Assembly: GCF_005116445.1 (NCBI RefSeq)
Contig: NZ_SWBQ01000002.1
Coordinates: forward strand, 186,001-250,000
Origin: Pedobacter frigoris
Lineage (GTDB): Bacteria; Bacteroidota; Bacteroidia; Sphingobacteriales; Sphingobacteriaceae
DNA length: 64,000 nt
Reading direction: 5' to 3'
Numbering within the stretch: position 1 is the stretch's first letter; each line of letters starts with the position of its first letter. The translations under genes were made by a program, and so were the position numbers. This document shows, piece by piece, positions 43,592 through 52,078 of the stretch. The notes below the pieces were generated by a model. That model did not search any database. It was not told the DNA's origin and was given only the letters and a program-made list of their open reading frames with translations.

Positions 43592-43670
43592 CAAAGCTAT
43601 TACCACAATGTTAGGTATATGTTAGATATAAATTACCATTACCTTATGGTAATGTTAACTAAATGTTAAC
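43592..43670 (-). promoter_or_regulatory. Promoter and phased operator repeats of the TonB receptor gene
   Basis: On the minus strand a -7 element TAGCTTTG lies at 43592-43599. Heptamers with central TTA (plus-strand reading) start at 43620, 43631, 43642, 43653 and 43664, with two further in phase at 43598 and 43609: TATTACC, TGTTAGG, TGTTAGA, AATTACC, CCTTATG, TGTTAAC, TGTTAAC. The nearest of the main five begins 21 bp from the edge of the -7 element, the same distance as in the lipoprotein promoter. Confidence 0.75.
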
Positions 43671-43681
43671 GCCTGTTTGGT

Positions 43682-44203
43682 TCAATATCTTAACCCTATT
43701 TTTTTGCAGATAGAGTGCAATAACCAGATTGGACCGATTAACAGGAACTTAACATCATCTAAAAAAGAAGGCTTCTTTCCCTCAATTTTATGACCTATAA
43801 ACTGACCAATCCAGGCTAGAACAAATATCACCGTAAAAACAAGCCACATTGCCGGACCGCCGTTATTGGCCCATTGTTCTATAGAAACAATCCCGTAACT
43901 CATAATGCAGATGAGGATCAGCATCAGGTAAGACAATACCGGGGACAACTTATAATAGTAGTAAACAGAAAAAGCAATTAGAAAAGAAGCCCAGTTCAGG
44001 TAGTCTGCATATTTACCCAAAAAGGCTAACCTGGGAAATGGGATAGCCCAAACCAAACCAAGTAAGCTAAAAACGATTAGGGGAACGCAAATCCAATGTA
44101 TCACCTCATTGGAATGATTCTGATGGCTTTCTGCATATTTATCAAAAAGTACATCTACCTCTTTCTTAGGCTCAGCCTGTACCGCAGTATTTTGCTTCTT
44201 CAT
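43682..44203 (-). CDS. Mpo1-like (DUF962) membrane protein
   Basis: 173-aa membrane protein of the DUF962/YGL010w family. The yeast member Mpo1 is a dioxygenase that acts on 2-hydroxy fatty acids. Conserved His-rich signature YAESHQNHSNEVIHWICVPL near residue 25-44; four hydrophobic segments follow (LIVFSLLGLVWAI, WASFLIAFSVYYYYKL, VLSYLMLILICIMSYGIV, AMWLVFTVIFVLAWIGQFIG). The second His site HKIEGKKP follows the last segment. A role in sphingolipid or hydroxy-fatty-acid breakdown would suit a sphingolipid-making bacterium, but is inference. Confidence 0.85.
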   Translation of the reverse strand: MKKQNTAVQAEPKKEVDVLFDKYAESHQNHSNEVIHWICVPLIVFSLLGLVWAIPFPRLAFLGKYADYLNWASFLIAFSVYYYYKLSPVLSYLMLILICIMSYGIVSIEQWANNGGPAMWLVFTVIFVLAWIGQFIGHKIEGKKPSFLDDVKFLLIGPIWLLHSICKKIGLRY

Positions 44204-44230
44204 CTTATTTGGGTTTACTATGTAAAAATA

Positions 44231-44260
44231 AAAAAAGCGATGGGATTATCCATCGCTTTT
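44231..44260 (-). terminator. Terminator of rny
   Basis: Stem AAAAGCGATGG with its complement around GGATAATC, followed by a U-run on the minus strand. It lies 38 bp past the rny stop. Confidence 0.85.
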
Positions 44261-44297
44261 ATCTAATAATCTATACGTCATCTCGACGGTTAATTAC

Positions 44298-45860
44298 TTA
44301 CTTCGCAAACGCAACAGACCTTGTTTCACGGATCACCGTTACTTTAATCTGTCCCGGATAAGTCATTTCAGTCTGTATGCGGTTAGAAATATCTGCCGCC
44401 AATAACTCAGCCTGCTGATCAGTTACCCTTTCACTTTCTACAACCACCCTTAATTCTCTACCGGCCTGGATCGCAAATGTTTTTTCAACACCCGGGTAAG
44501 AAAGTGCAAGTTCCTCCAGCTCTTTCAAACGCTTAATATAACTTTCTACTACCTCACGACGGGCACCCGGACGCGCACCTGATATCGCATCACAAGCCTG
44601 AATGATCGGAGAGATCATTGAAGTCATCTCGATCTCGTCGTGGTGAGCTCCAATTGCATTACAGATTTCAGGATGTTCCTTGTATTTTTCAGCCAACTGC
44701 ATACCCAAAATTGCGTGTGGCAATTCCGGATTATCATCAGGCACTTTACCTATATCATGTAGTAATCCTGCACGTTTAGCCATTTTAGCATTCAATCCCA
44801 GCTCAGCTGCCATAGTAGCACAGAAATTCGCTACCTCACGTGAGTGATGCAATAAGTTTTGTCCATAAGATGAACGGTAACGCATACGCCCTACCATCCT
44901 GATCAGTTCTGGATGCAAACCGTGGATGCCCAGGTCAATTACAGTACGCTCACCGATCTCTACAATTTCATCTTCAATCTGCTTCTTAGTCTTAGCTACA
45001 ACTTCTTCAATACGGGCTGGGTGAATCCTTCCATCAGTAACCAAACGGTGTAAAGCCAAACGGGCGATCTCTCTTCTTACAGGATCAAATCCTGATAAAA
45101 TGATAGCCTCAGGGGTATCATCTACAATGATCTCAATACCCGTAGCTGCTTCCAGCGCACGGATGTTACGACCTTCACGACCAATTACCCGGCCTTTAAT
45201 CTCATCACTTTCAATATGAAATATTGAAACTGTGTTTTCAATAGCAGCTTCTACAGCAGTACGCTGTATAGTTTGTATTACTACCTTCTTAGCTTCCTTA
45301 GTTGCAGTCAACTTAGCCTCATCAACAATGTCCTTCACCTGGATCATGGCCTGTGTACGCGCTTCTTGTTTCATGGTCTCTACCAGTTGACTTTTAGCTT
45401 CCTCAGCACTTAAACCGGCAATTGTTTCCAACTGCTTTACGTGTTGATTTTTCAAAAGCTCTACTTCTTCCTGCTTTTTAAGGGCAATCTCAGTTTGCTT
45501 TTCAAGGTTCTTTTTGTGGCCATCCAGCTCCTGATCTTTGCGGGTTGCATTTTCCAGTTTCTGATTCAAAGACTGCTCTTTTTGCTTCAAAGAATTTTCT
45601 CTTTGATTGATGTTGTTGTTCTTAGCATTTACTTCCTGTTCATGCTCAGATTTCATCTGTAAGAACTTCTCTTTAGCCTCCAGCATTCTGTCCTTTTTCA
45701 GGATCTCTGCATTACTCTCTGCATCCTTAAGTATTTTCTTTACCTTATTCTGAACTGCAGCTTCCTGCTTCTTAAGCAAGCTGCGCAGCAGATACCTGCC
45801 TATTACAATACCGATTACCAAACCGGCAAGTACATATCCTATTATTCCTAATATTTCCAT
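44298..45860 (-). CDS. rny: Ribonuclease Y
   Basis: Membrane-anchored endoribonuclease that starts mRNA decay, 520 aa. One N-terminal membrane segment ([20 protein letters not shown]), then a long coiled coil (about 30-190, rich in Lys/Glu/Gln), a KH domain ([23 protein letters not shown], [19 protein letters not shown]) and an HD domain with the metal-binding [10 protein letters not shown]. Its length matches Bacillus RNase Y. It is separated from zapA by about 310 bp of probable noncoding RNA. Confidence 0.96.
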   Translation of the reverse strand: MEILGIIGYVLAGLVIGIVIGRYLLRSLLKKQEAAVQNKVKKILKDAESNAEILKKDRMLEAKEKFLQMKSEHEQEVNAKNNNINQRENSLKQKEQSLNQKLENATRKDQELDGHKKNLEKQTEIALKKQEEVELLKNQHVKQLETIAGLSAEEAKSQLVETMKQEARTQAMIQVKDIVDEAKLTATKEAKKVVIQTIQRTAVEAAIENTVSIFHIESDEIKGRVIGREGRNIRALEAATGIEIIVDDTPEAIILSGFDPVRREIARLALHRLVTDGRIHPARIEEVVAKTKKQIEDEIVEIGERTVIDLGIHGLHPELIRMVGRMRYRSSYGQNLLHHSREVANFCATMAAELGLNAKMAKRAGLLHDIGKVPDDNPELPHAILGMQLAEKYKEHPEICNAIGAHHDEIEMTSMISPIIQACDAISGARPGARREVVESYIKRLKELEELALSYPGVEKTFAIQAGRELRVVVESERVTDQQAELLAADISNRIQTEMTYPGQIKVTVIRETRSVAFAK

Positions 45861-45899
45861 TCTGTTTTATATAAAAGCTTGCATGAGTTTATCATTTTA

Positions 45900-46150
45900 T
45901 AGTGACGATGAATAAGCCCATGCATGCTGCTTCACCATTAAAATCCTTTTTAAAAAAAAACCGCAACTAAATCCTTGAGCCCCTCGTTTTAAAAACCTCA
46001 ACTAATTATAATTAGGATTTAAGTCATTTTCAGGTGCACGAATGCAGATGAAATACACCCTCTCAATCCTATAAATATTGAAGTGTTAAGTTTTAAAAAT
46101 AGTGAAACCCAAAAATCTAGCTACGGCTATTATCTTTGTTATCTTTTAAC
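45900..46150 (-). ncRNA. Candidate structured RNA (6S-like?) between zapA and rny
   Basis: The 309-bp gap 45861-46169 has no plausible gene. It holds alternative stems: AGGATT at 46014-46019 can pair with AATCCT at 46065-46070, enclosing a 6-bp stem GGTGCA (46033-46038) / TACACC (46054-46059), or with AAATCCT at 45969-45975. A U-run follows near 45952-45960 on the minus strand. In many bacteria 6S RNA lies next to zapA, so a 6S-type RNA is the leading guess. The boundaries are approximate and the identity unproven. Confidence 0.35.
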
Positions 46151-46169
46151 TAATCTATAAAGAACGCTC

Positions 46170-46460
46170 CTATTTGGAGAAAAACCCGTTTAATAAACTA
46201 TCCAACTCTTCCACCTTCTCAGCTACGGCACTATCCTGATCCTGAACCTTGTTTTCTACCCTCAGCACTGCCGTTGCGTAATGCAATACTGCCATAGAAA
46301 GCAAGTCCTGTTTATCTCTAACCGCATAATTTTCTTGGTAGTCCTTTATGCGCTCATTGATAATCTTGGCTGCCCGCCTTACAATTTCTTCCTCTTCCGT
46401 ATTTACCTTTAAGGGATAGATACGGTCGGAAATAGTTATTTTTATCGAGATTTCTCCCAT
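46170..46460 (-). CDS. zapA: Cell division protein ZapA
   Basis: 96-aa FtsZ-associated protein that promotes Z-ring bundling. The N-terminal globular half has EISIKITISDRIYPLKVNTE and EEEIVRRAAKIINERIKDYQ, as in ZapA; the C-terminal half is a coiled coil (VLRVENKVQDQDSAVAEKVE). It follows a small coiled-coil gene after 32 bp. Confidence 0.9.
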   Translation of the reverse strand: MGEISIKITISDRIYPLKVNTEEEEIVRRAAKIINERIKDYQENYAVRDKQDLLSMAVLHYATAVLRVENKVQDQDSAVAEKVEELDSLLNGFFSK

Positions 46461-46492
46461 TTCTTAGCTTAGTTTCACTGTTCCAATGCTAC

Positions 46493-46783
46493 TTATTTCT
46501 TAAGCAGCACAACGCACTTATCTATTTCACGCACAAAATCGTTAATTTTTTGCTTTATATCAAGTGTCTTTTCACTAGTACCGTCAATACTTTTCGCCAA
46601 CTTTAAAACCCTTAGCTTTTCTTCCAGATCAGTACTCTTGATTTTCGATCCGTCAAGGGCAACTTTTACCGATTGATTCTCAACCTTTAGCAGCTCATTT
46701 TCTTCCTGCAAAGCGTTACAAAGCTCTATTAAACGAGCTGTTTTTTGTAGTACTGAATTTAACTGATCGGCAACTGTTGACAT
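46493..46783 (-). CDS. Small coiled-coil protein upstream of zapA
   Basis: 96-aa, almost entirely helical protein with heptad-like hydrophobic spacing (VLQKTARLIELCNALQEENE, LLKVENQSVKVAL, KINDFVREIDKCVVLLKK). It lies between pheT (10 bp upstream) and zapA (32 bp downstream) and is presumably co-transcribed. The position suggests a ZapB-like or other divisome role, but similarity to ZapB was not established. Confidence 0.7.
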   Translation of the reverse strand: MSTVADQLNSVLQKTARLIELCNALQEENELLKVENQSVKVALDGSKIKSTDLEEKLRVLKLAKSIDGTSEKTLDIKQKINDFVREIDKCVVLLKK

Positions 46784-46793
46784 GAAAAATATT

Positions 46794-49193
46794 TTATTTT
46801 CTAATTTCTGCTTTCGCTGTCTGCGCTAAGTTATATATAATCTTTTGCATAACGGCATCAATTTGTTTATCTGTTAACGTTTGTTCTTCGTCCTGTAAAG
46901 TAAAGTTCAACGCATAAGATTTTTTACCTTCAGGCAATTTATCTCCTACATACACATCAAATACCTGTACATTCTTAACCAGCTTTTTCTCTGTTTTAAA
47001 TGCAATGGTCTTCAACTCATCGAAAGTAACCGCCGTATCTACCAACATCGAAAGATCTCTTCTCACCGCAGGGTATTTAGGCACCTCTCTATTCACAATC
47101 TTGTTTTTTCTCACGATATCCAGGAGCAATGCCCAGTCAAAATCAGCATAATAAACATCCTTATCTATATCCGCCTTTTTCCTGTCTGCCGTAGTCACCG
47201 CACCAAAAGATACAATCGCCTTATCTGCCCTGAAGTATTTCAATCCATAAGCAAAATTCTCGTCCTTCAACTCTTCAGATTGATAATTACTGATGCCCAA
47301 ACGACTTATAACCGCGTCAACCGCCGATTTCAGGTTATAAAAACTTACCTGAGCTGGTTTATGATTCCATTGCTCTGACTGAACTGCTCCTGAAAGCACG
47401 ATCAGTAAACGCGGACGCTCTACATACTTTCCACCGCTCAGATGGTACGTCTTACCAAACTCATAAAATTTAATATCAGCACTTTTCCTGTTCAGGTTGT
47501 AGGCCACACTTTCCAAAGCCGGCATCAGCAATTCCTGACGCATCACATTCAAATCTGAGCTCAACGGGTTCAGGATCTGAACTGCCTCTTCAGGATTTTT
47601 TGAATAGGAACCTTTTGTCAATGAGTTACACCAGATCTCCAGGTAGCCATTTGCAGTCAGCATATCAGCTATTACATGCTGCGTCTGCTCCCTGTCTGGT
47701 TTATTGCTGTAAGACAATGAAGCATTGATCTTACTTGGTATTTCAATATTATTATAGCCATAAATCCTCAACACCTCTTCAGTCACATCACACTCACGTG
47801 TCACATCCACTTTAAAACTCGGCACTTTCAGTTCAAGACCTTCAGCAGTTTCAGTCACCACATCAATTCCCAATGCCACAATGATTGCTTTAATCTCTGC
47901 ATCCGGAATGTTTGCTCCGATCAGTTTATTGATATTGGAATAGCTTACCGCTACATCAAATGGCTTTACAGGCTCAGGATAGATATCAGATACTGATGAT
48001 GAGATCACTCCACCAGCTAGTTCCTGAATCAGCATCGCTGCTCTTTTCAAAGCCACAACCGTCATATCCGGATCTGTACCACGCTCAAACCTGAACGATG
48101 CATCAGTCTTTAAACCATGTCTCTTAGAAGTTTTACGTACCGATACTGAATTGAAATAAGCGCTTTCCAAAAAGATATTGGTAGTAGTCTCACTTACCCC
48201 CGACTGTATACCACCAAAAACACCGGCAATACACATCGGCTCTTCTGCGTTGCAGATCATCAGATCCTCTACTCCAAGCTTGCGTTCTACTCCATCAAGT
48301 GTCACGAAAGGTGTACCTTCAGCACATTTCTTAACCAGCACCTTACCCCCTTTAATTTTATCTGCATCAAAGGCATGCAATGGCTGTCCCAAATCATGAA
48401 GCACATAATTGGTAATGTCTACAATATTGTTGATCGGTCTGATGCCAATCACTTTCAATTTATCCTGTAACCAGTCTGGTGATGATTTTACAGTAACACC
48501 CGTAATGCTCACGCTGCTGTATCGAGGACAAGCCGCCGTATCTTCTACCTTTACCTCAATAACCAGGTTTTCATTCGCTGTTTTAAAAGACGCAATGTCC
48601 GGCATTTGCAGATCCGCACGGAAATACGCAGCTAGATCTCTTGCCACACCAAGATGTGACGCAGCATCAGCCCTGTTAGGGGTCAATCCAATCTCAAAAA
48701 GATAATCATCTTCCAGGTTAAAATAAGCTTTGGCGGCAGTACCTACAACAGTGTCCTCAGGTAACACCATGATGCCATCATGAGAAACACCTAAACCAAT
48801 CTCATCCTCAGCACAGATCATTCCTTCTGAAACCTCGCCCCTGATTTTTGATTTATTGATTTTAAATGGCTCACCTTCGTTAGGGTGTACAGCTGTACCT
48901 ACCGTGGCCACTACAACTTTTTGCCCTTGTGCCACATTTGACGCACCGCATACGATCTGTAAAGCTTCCGCAGCACCGACATCAACGGTAGTTACCCTTA
49001 ATCTGTCGGCATTTGGGTGCTGTACGCAACTCAAAACATGACCAATTACCAATCCTTCTAAACCACCCGCAACAGCTTGTACTGTTTCCAGGCTTTCTAT
49101 CTCCAAACCAATATTGGTCAGGACTAAAGAAAGTTCTTGTGGTGTTTTATCTGTTTGTATGAATTGTTTAAGCCAGTTATATGATATCTTCAT
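46794..49193 (-). CDS. pheT: Phenylalanine-tRNA ligase beta subunit
   Basis: Beta chain of the (alpha-beta)2 synthetase that charges tRNA-Phe. The start at 49193 (MKISYNWLKQFIQTDKTPQE) is preferred to the ATG at 49223. It has an N-terminal tRNA-binding OB domain (VIGHVLSCVQHPNADRLRVT, IVCGASN), B3/B4 editing domain (RFERGTDPDMTVVALKRAA), B5 and a C-terminal anticodon-binding FDX-ACB domain (VPKYPAVRRDLSMLVD). 799 aa, normal. pheS is not in the window. Confidence 0.96.
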   Translation of the reverse strand: MKISYNWLKQFIQTDKTPQELSLVLTNIGLEIESLETVQAVAGGLEGLVIGHVLSCVQHPNADRLRVTTVDVGAAEALQIVCGASNVAQGQKVVVATVGTAVHPNEGEPFKINKSKIRGEVSEGMICAEDEIGLGVSHDGIMVLPEDTVVGTAAKAYFNLEDDYLFEIGLTPNRADAASHLGVARDLAAYFRADLQMPDIASFKTANENLVIEVKVEDTAACPRYSSVSITGVTVKSSPDWLQDKLKVIGIRPINNIVDITNYVLHDLGQPLHAFDADKIKGGKVLVKKCAEGTPFVTLDGVERKLGVEDLMICNAEEPMCIAGVFGGIQSGVSETTTNIFLESAYFNSVSVRKTSKRHGLKTDASFRFERGTDPDMTVVALKRAAMLIQELAGGVISSSVSDIYPEPVKPFDVAVSYSNINKLIGANIPDAEIKAIIVALGIDVVTETAEGLELKVPSFKVDVTRECDVTEEVLRIYGYNNIEIPSKINASLSYSNKPDREQTQHVIADMLTANGYLEIWCNSLTKGSYSKNPEEAVQILNPLSSDLNVMRQELLMPALESVAYNLNRKSADIKFYEFGKTYHLSGGKYVERPRLLIVLSGAVQSEQWNHKPAQVSFYNLKSAVDAVISRLGISNYQSEELKDENFAYGLKYFRADKAIVSFGAVTTADRKKADIDKDVYYADFDWALLLDIVRKNKIVNREVPKYPAVRRDLSMLVDTAVTFDELKTIAFKTEKKLVKNVQVFDVYVGDKLPEGKKSYALNFTLQDEEQTLTDKQIDAVMQKIIYNLAQTAKAEIRK

Positions 49194-49236
49194 TTTATTT
49201 TTAACGCTCTTAGTAAAACGCAAAGATATTATTTAA

Positions 49237-49935
49237 TTAAATTAATCCTTCATCACCAAAGCTATAAAACATTTTATTGGTCACAATCAGATGATCCAAA
49301 ACATAAAGATCTAACATTTTACCAGCCTCGACCAGTTTTTTAGTAATAGACAAATCCTGCGAACTGGGCTTTATATTTCCGGAAGGGTGATTATGAGCCA
49401 GAATAATACTGGCCGCGCTATGCTCCAGTGCGATTTTGAAAATAATTTTGGGGTCAGAAACAGTGCCTGCGAGTCCACCCTTACTGATCAATTGTTTGCC
49501 GATGATAATATTTGCCTGATTCAATAGCAGTATCCAGAATTCCTCATGATTGAGATCCTGAAAAACAGGCAACAATACCAGATAAGCATCTTTTGAATAA
49601 GTCACTTTTACTACCTCCGGTGTTTCGGTTTCCTTTCTTCTTCTACCCAGCTCAAGTGCAGCCACTATGGAAAGGGCTTTCGCTTCACCGATCCCTTTAA
49701 ATTTAGACAGGTCTTTTACAGAGATCTTTCCCAGAGTATCCAAATCATTTTTATAAAACGCAAGTATGCGCTTACTTAAATCAACGGCACTTTCATTTTT
49801 ATTACCCGATCCGATCAAAATTGCGATCAGTTCAGCATCGGTAAGGTGTCTTCTGCCGTGCAGCAGTAGTTTTTCTCTGGGTCTGTCGGCTTCAGCCCAA
49901 AGTTTTATCCCCAGTTTTTCCTGATATAATTCCAT
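49237..49935 (-). CDS. radC: RadC family protein (JAB/MPN domain)
   Basis: Protein of the UPF0758/RadC family, 232 aa from the ATG at 49935 (MELYQEKLGIKLWAEADRPR). The N-terminal part carries a helix-hairpin-helix (LSKFKGIGEAKALSIVAALE). The C-terminal JAMM metalloprotease-like motif is complete (HNHPSGNIKPSSQD). Despite the old name a role in repair is doubtful; its function is not known. Complete length. Confidence 0.92.
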   Translation of the reverse strand: MELYQEKLGIKLWAEADRPREKLLLHGRRHLTDAELIAILIGSGNKNESAVDLSKRILAFYKNDLDTLGKISVKDLSKFKGIGEAKALSIVAALELGRRRKETETPEVVKVTYSKDAYLVLLPVFQDLNHEEFWILLLNQANIIIGKQLISKGGLAGTVSDPKIIFKIALEHSAASIILAHNHPSGNIKPSSQDLSITKKLVEAGKMLDLYVLDHLIVTNKMFYSFGDEGLI

Positions 49936-49957
49936 ATAGCGATACAATATTTTTGAA

Positions 49958-49990
49958 ATAAAAAAAGGGATATGCGTTGCATATCCCTTT
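49958..49990 (-). terminator. Terminator of rpsT
   Basis: Perfect 9-bp stem GGGATATGC (49967-49975) / GCATATCCC (49979-49987) with a 3-base loop and a U-run on the minus strand. Confidence 0.9.
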
Positions 49991-50010
49991 TCAATATTGT
50001 AAAGCTCAGC

Positions 50011-50265
50011 TTATTTTAAGCCATTAACAAATTTAGTTAATTTTGATTTATTGTTAGCTGCTTTATTTTTGTGAATAACGCTCTTTTTAGCCAAACGATC
50101 TAACATAGAAACTACTCTAGGAAGTAATTCTAAGCCAGTTTTTTTATCTTCTGCAGCACGCAATCTTTTGATAAACGTACGAGTTGTTTTTGCCTGGTAC
50201 CTGTTACGTAAACGTTTAGTTGCGTTTGCTCTAATTCTTTTTAGTGAAGATTTATGATTTGCCAT
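50011..50265 (-). CDS. rpsT: 30S ribosomal protein bS20
   Basis: 84-aa helical basic protein of the small subunit. MANHKSSLKRIRANATKRLR and the C-terminal VIHKNKAANNKSKLTKFV are typical. It marks the left edge of the accessory island. Confidence 0.97.
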   Translation of the reverse strand: MANHKSSLKRIRANATKRLRNRYQAKTTRTFIKRLRAAEDKKTGLELLPRVVSMLDRLAKKSVIHKNKAANNKSKLTKFVNGLK

Positions 50266-50393
50266 TTTTTGTTATTAATATTTTTATCTTGGAGCCAAGC
50301 CCCCTTTATTCTTTCTATTTTTCGGACTGCAAATATATGACTAATGTTTTTAAATTACAAAACGTTACAGAAAATATTTTTCAATCTTTTCTC

Positions 50394-51088
50394 TTAAGTC
50401 ACATCCGGAGCCACAATCCTTCCGAGGTATTGAGTACGAGAAACATCCGAGCGGTCTTCCGCGATCACCGCGATATAGACTTCCATTGACTTCCCTGCCA
50501 TCGCAACTGGGATTTCCAGTACATCCTGTCCAGCCTTACGTTTTGCACCAGCCACCTTGTAATATGCCGGATATTCAAACATCTCATCAGGAAAATAAGC
50601 CATCAGCATTACCTGATCATCACACCTCGGCCATTCCAGATCTTCCTGCGTCAGTTCCCAGCTAAACCAGAGCGACAAACCATCTTCAGGATTGCCTGCC
50701 AGCAGTACCGAAGCATCCATCAAGCCCCTTAGCTTGCCTACACTCAGCACTACCTTTTGATAGTCAATCGCAATATCGGGATAATTTCCCTTTAGCGCAT
50801 ACCTTTTATTAGCACCAACTGCCAGATGATACGCAACCTTACTCTTTTGGTTGGCCTCAACACCAAAGCCTGCTTGTATAAAAGTCAGGATAGGTTTAGA
50901 AAATCAACCGCTACCCTTATTCCATGCTGACTGCTCAATTGCTTCTCCGTCGCAGGCTTACGACGACCAGCCATCCGCACACATTGTTTACCGTTAGATA
51001 CATAATAAATCCTATTACCTACCCTACCTCTTATACAATCACCATCTATAATTCCCATAATTTCTAGTTTTAAATTCATCTTACCCAA
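50394..51088 (-). pseudogene. DUF6266-type gene broken by a frameshift
   Basis: Two reading frames join into one protein. The first (51088 to 50885) gives MGKMNLKLEIMGIIDGDCIR, then GRRKPATEKQLSSQHGIRVA and VDFLNLS before a stop. One base is missing near 50894-50900 (CTAAACCTATCC); with it restored the next frame continues as PILTFIQAGFGVEANQKSKV and runs through LSVGKLRGLMDASVLL to 50394. A fragment start at 50750 is therefore internal. The sequence resembles the DUF6266 family, function unknown, common in Pedobacter-like genomes. A sequencing error is the alternative explanation. Confidence 0.72.
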
Positions 51089-51606
51089 TCCGAATACACA
51101 TGTATCGTCCTCTTATGCCTTATCTTTCTATAAACACCCTGCCCCTCCCGACCCCCTGCTTCGTTCGTGTTGCCCTCCGCCCCATAAACCCAGTCATTTC
51201 TTACATTTTCGACCAACCCACAGTGACCAATGCGACCCAAACCAGCATAATAAAGCCCATAAACAATTCCGGGCAGAGGTTCCTTAACCAACCTTGAAGC
51301 CGGAAAAAGCGCGGGACTCCAAGCTGTTCGTGGCTGTGAATATCCCGCTTGTCCGAAGCACCAACTTAAAAACGCCGCGCAGTACGGCGCACCTTTTTTG
51401 AAACCCACATAACCAAGATATCCTTCAACACGCTGACCATCGTTTCGATTAGTAGCTTCCCTAACCCCGATTTCTTTTCGGGCGATTTCGATAATTCTTT
51501 CATATTCATTTTTCTTGTTATAATCTACAATACTGCTACTATAACCGCTACCGCCGCAAACACAAACAATGCAAACAGCCCAAAACCAACCTTTATTTGC
51601 TCCCAT
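51076..51606 (-). CDS. CHAP/NlpC-type amidase (TIGR02594-like)
   Basis: 176-aa protein with a short hydrophobic N-terminus (WFWAVCIVCVCGG) and a cysteine-peptidase amidase domain: catalytic Cys76 in KKGAPYCAAFLSWCFGQAGY, His128 in GRIGHCGLVENV, and polar partner in GAEGNTN. Such enzymes cut peptidoglycan stem peptides, as in phage endolysins. Its first 82 bp overlap the upstream membrane-protein gene in another frame, and its end overlaps the DUF6266 start by 13 bp. The gene is intact though its neighbours are broken. Confidence 0.72.
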   Translation of the reverse strand: MGANKGWFWAVCIVCVCGGSGYSSSIVDYNKKNEYERIIEIARKEIGVREATNRNDGQRVEGYLGYVGFKKGAPYCAAFLSWCFGQAGYSQPRTAWSPALFPASRLVKEPLPGIVYGLYYAGLGRIGHCGLVENVRNDWVYGAEGNTNEAGGREGQGVYRKIRHKRTIHVYSDWVR

Positions 51607-51896
51607 CGACTTAATTCGTTAAAACATAAAACCATATCACCAATACCCGGTAGCGCCAATGCCACTAACATCCTATTCAGCAACCACCAGCAAACTACAA
51701 TGACCACTACAAACGCCACCAGTGCCAAAACCAACATCAAACCAATACTCTTTGCGATCTCAATAGAATTCCCCTGCGGCAACTCAAACACCAGGGGTGC
51801 TGTATACCAAACCAGCAACACAATCACCAGCTGCAAAACACACTCAATACTTTTCCTTGTCGGCATCCAAACCGACCTTAAACTCAATACTTTCAT
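51525..51896 (-). CDS. Small three-segment membrane protein (holin-like)
   Basis: 123 aa with three hydrophobic segments (about 20-38, 47-73 and 99-122; for example LQLVIVLLVWYTAPLVF, GLMLVLALVAFVVVIVVCWW, FALFVFAAVAVIVAVL). No named family is recognised. Directly upstream of, and overlapping, the amidase gene, it has the layout of a phage holin plus endolysin, but small membrane proteins cannot be assigned to holins by sequence alone. Confidence 0.55.
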   Translation of the reverse strand: MKVLSLRSVWMPTRKSIECVLQLVIVLLVWYTAPLVFELPQGNSIEIAKSIGLMLVLALVAFVVVIVVCWWLLNRMLVALALPGIGDMVLCFNELSRWEQIKVGFGLFALFVFAAVAVIVAVL

Positions 51897-51939
51897 AATT
51901 TTTTGATTTTAATTTTTGTGAGGACTTCCCCTCCTGTAC

Positions 51940-52078
51940 ACTCAATTATGTGGGGCTCTGCTCGACACGTAGCTTAGTTCGCTAGCAGAAAAAAGTCCGG
52001 TGTCTCTGACGGGCATTTGTCAGGTTTGCGAAGCTTAGCTGGCGGCAGCCCGGAAGAGATCACCCACTTTTTTCAGAA
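51940..52078 (-). other. GC-rich structured leader upstream of the membrane protein/amidase genes
   Basis: 139 bp with much higher GC than the flanks. It contains a hairpin CTGAC (52006-52010) / GTCAG (52019-52023) enclosed by TTCGC (51978-51982) / GCGAA (52028-52032), plus a direct repeat AGCTTAG (51971 and 52032). It lies between the DUF6266-like fragment and the membrane protein gene and is probably transcribed as leader RNA. No known riboswitch was recognised. Confidence 0.4.
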
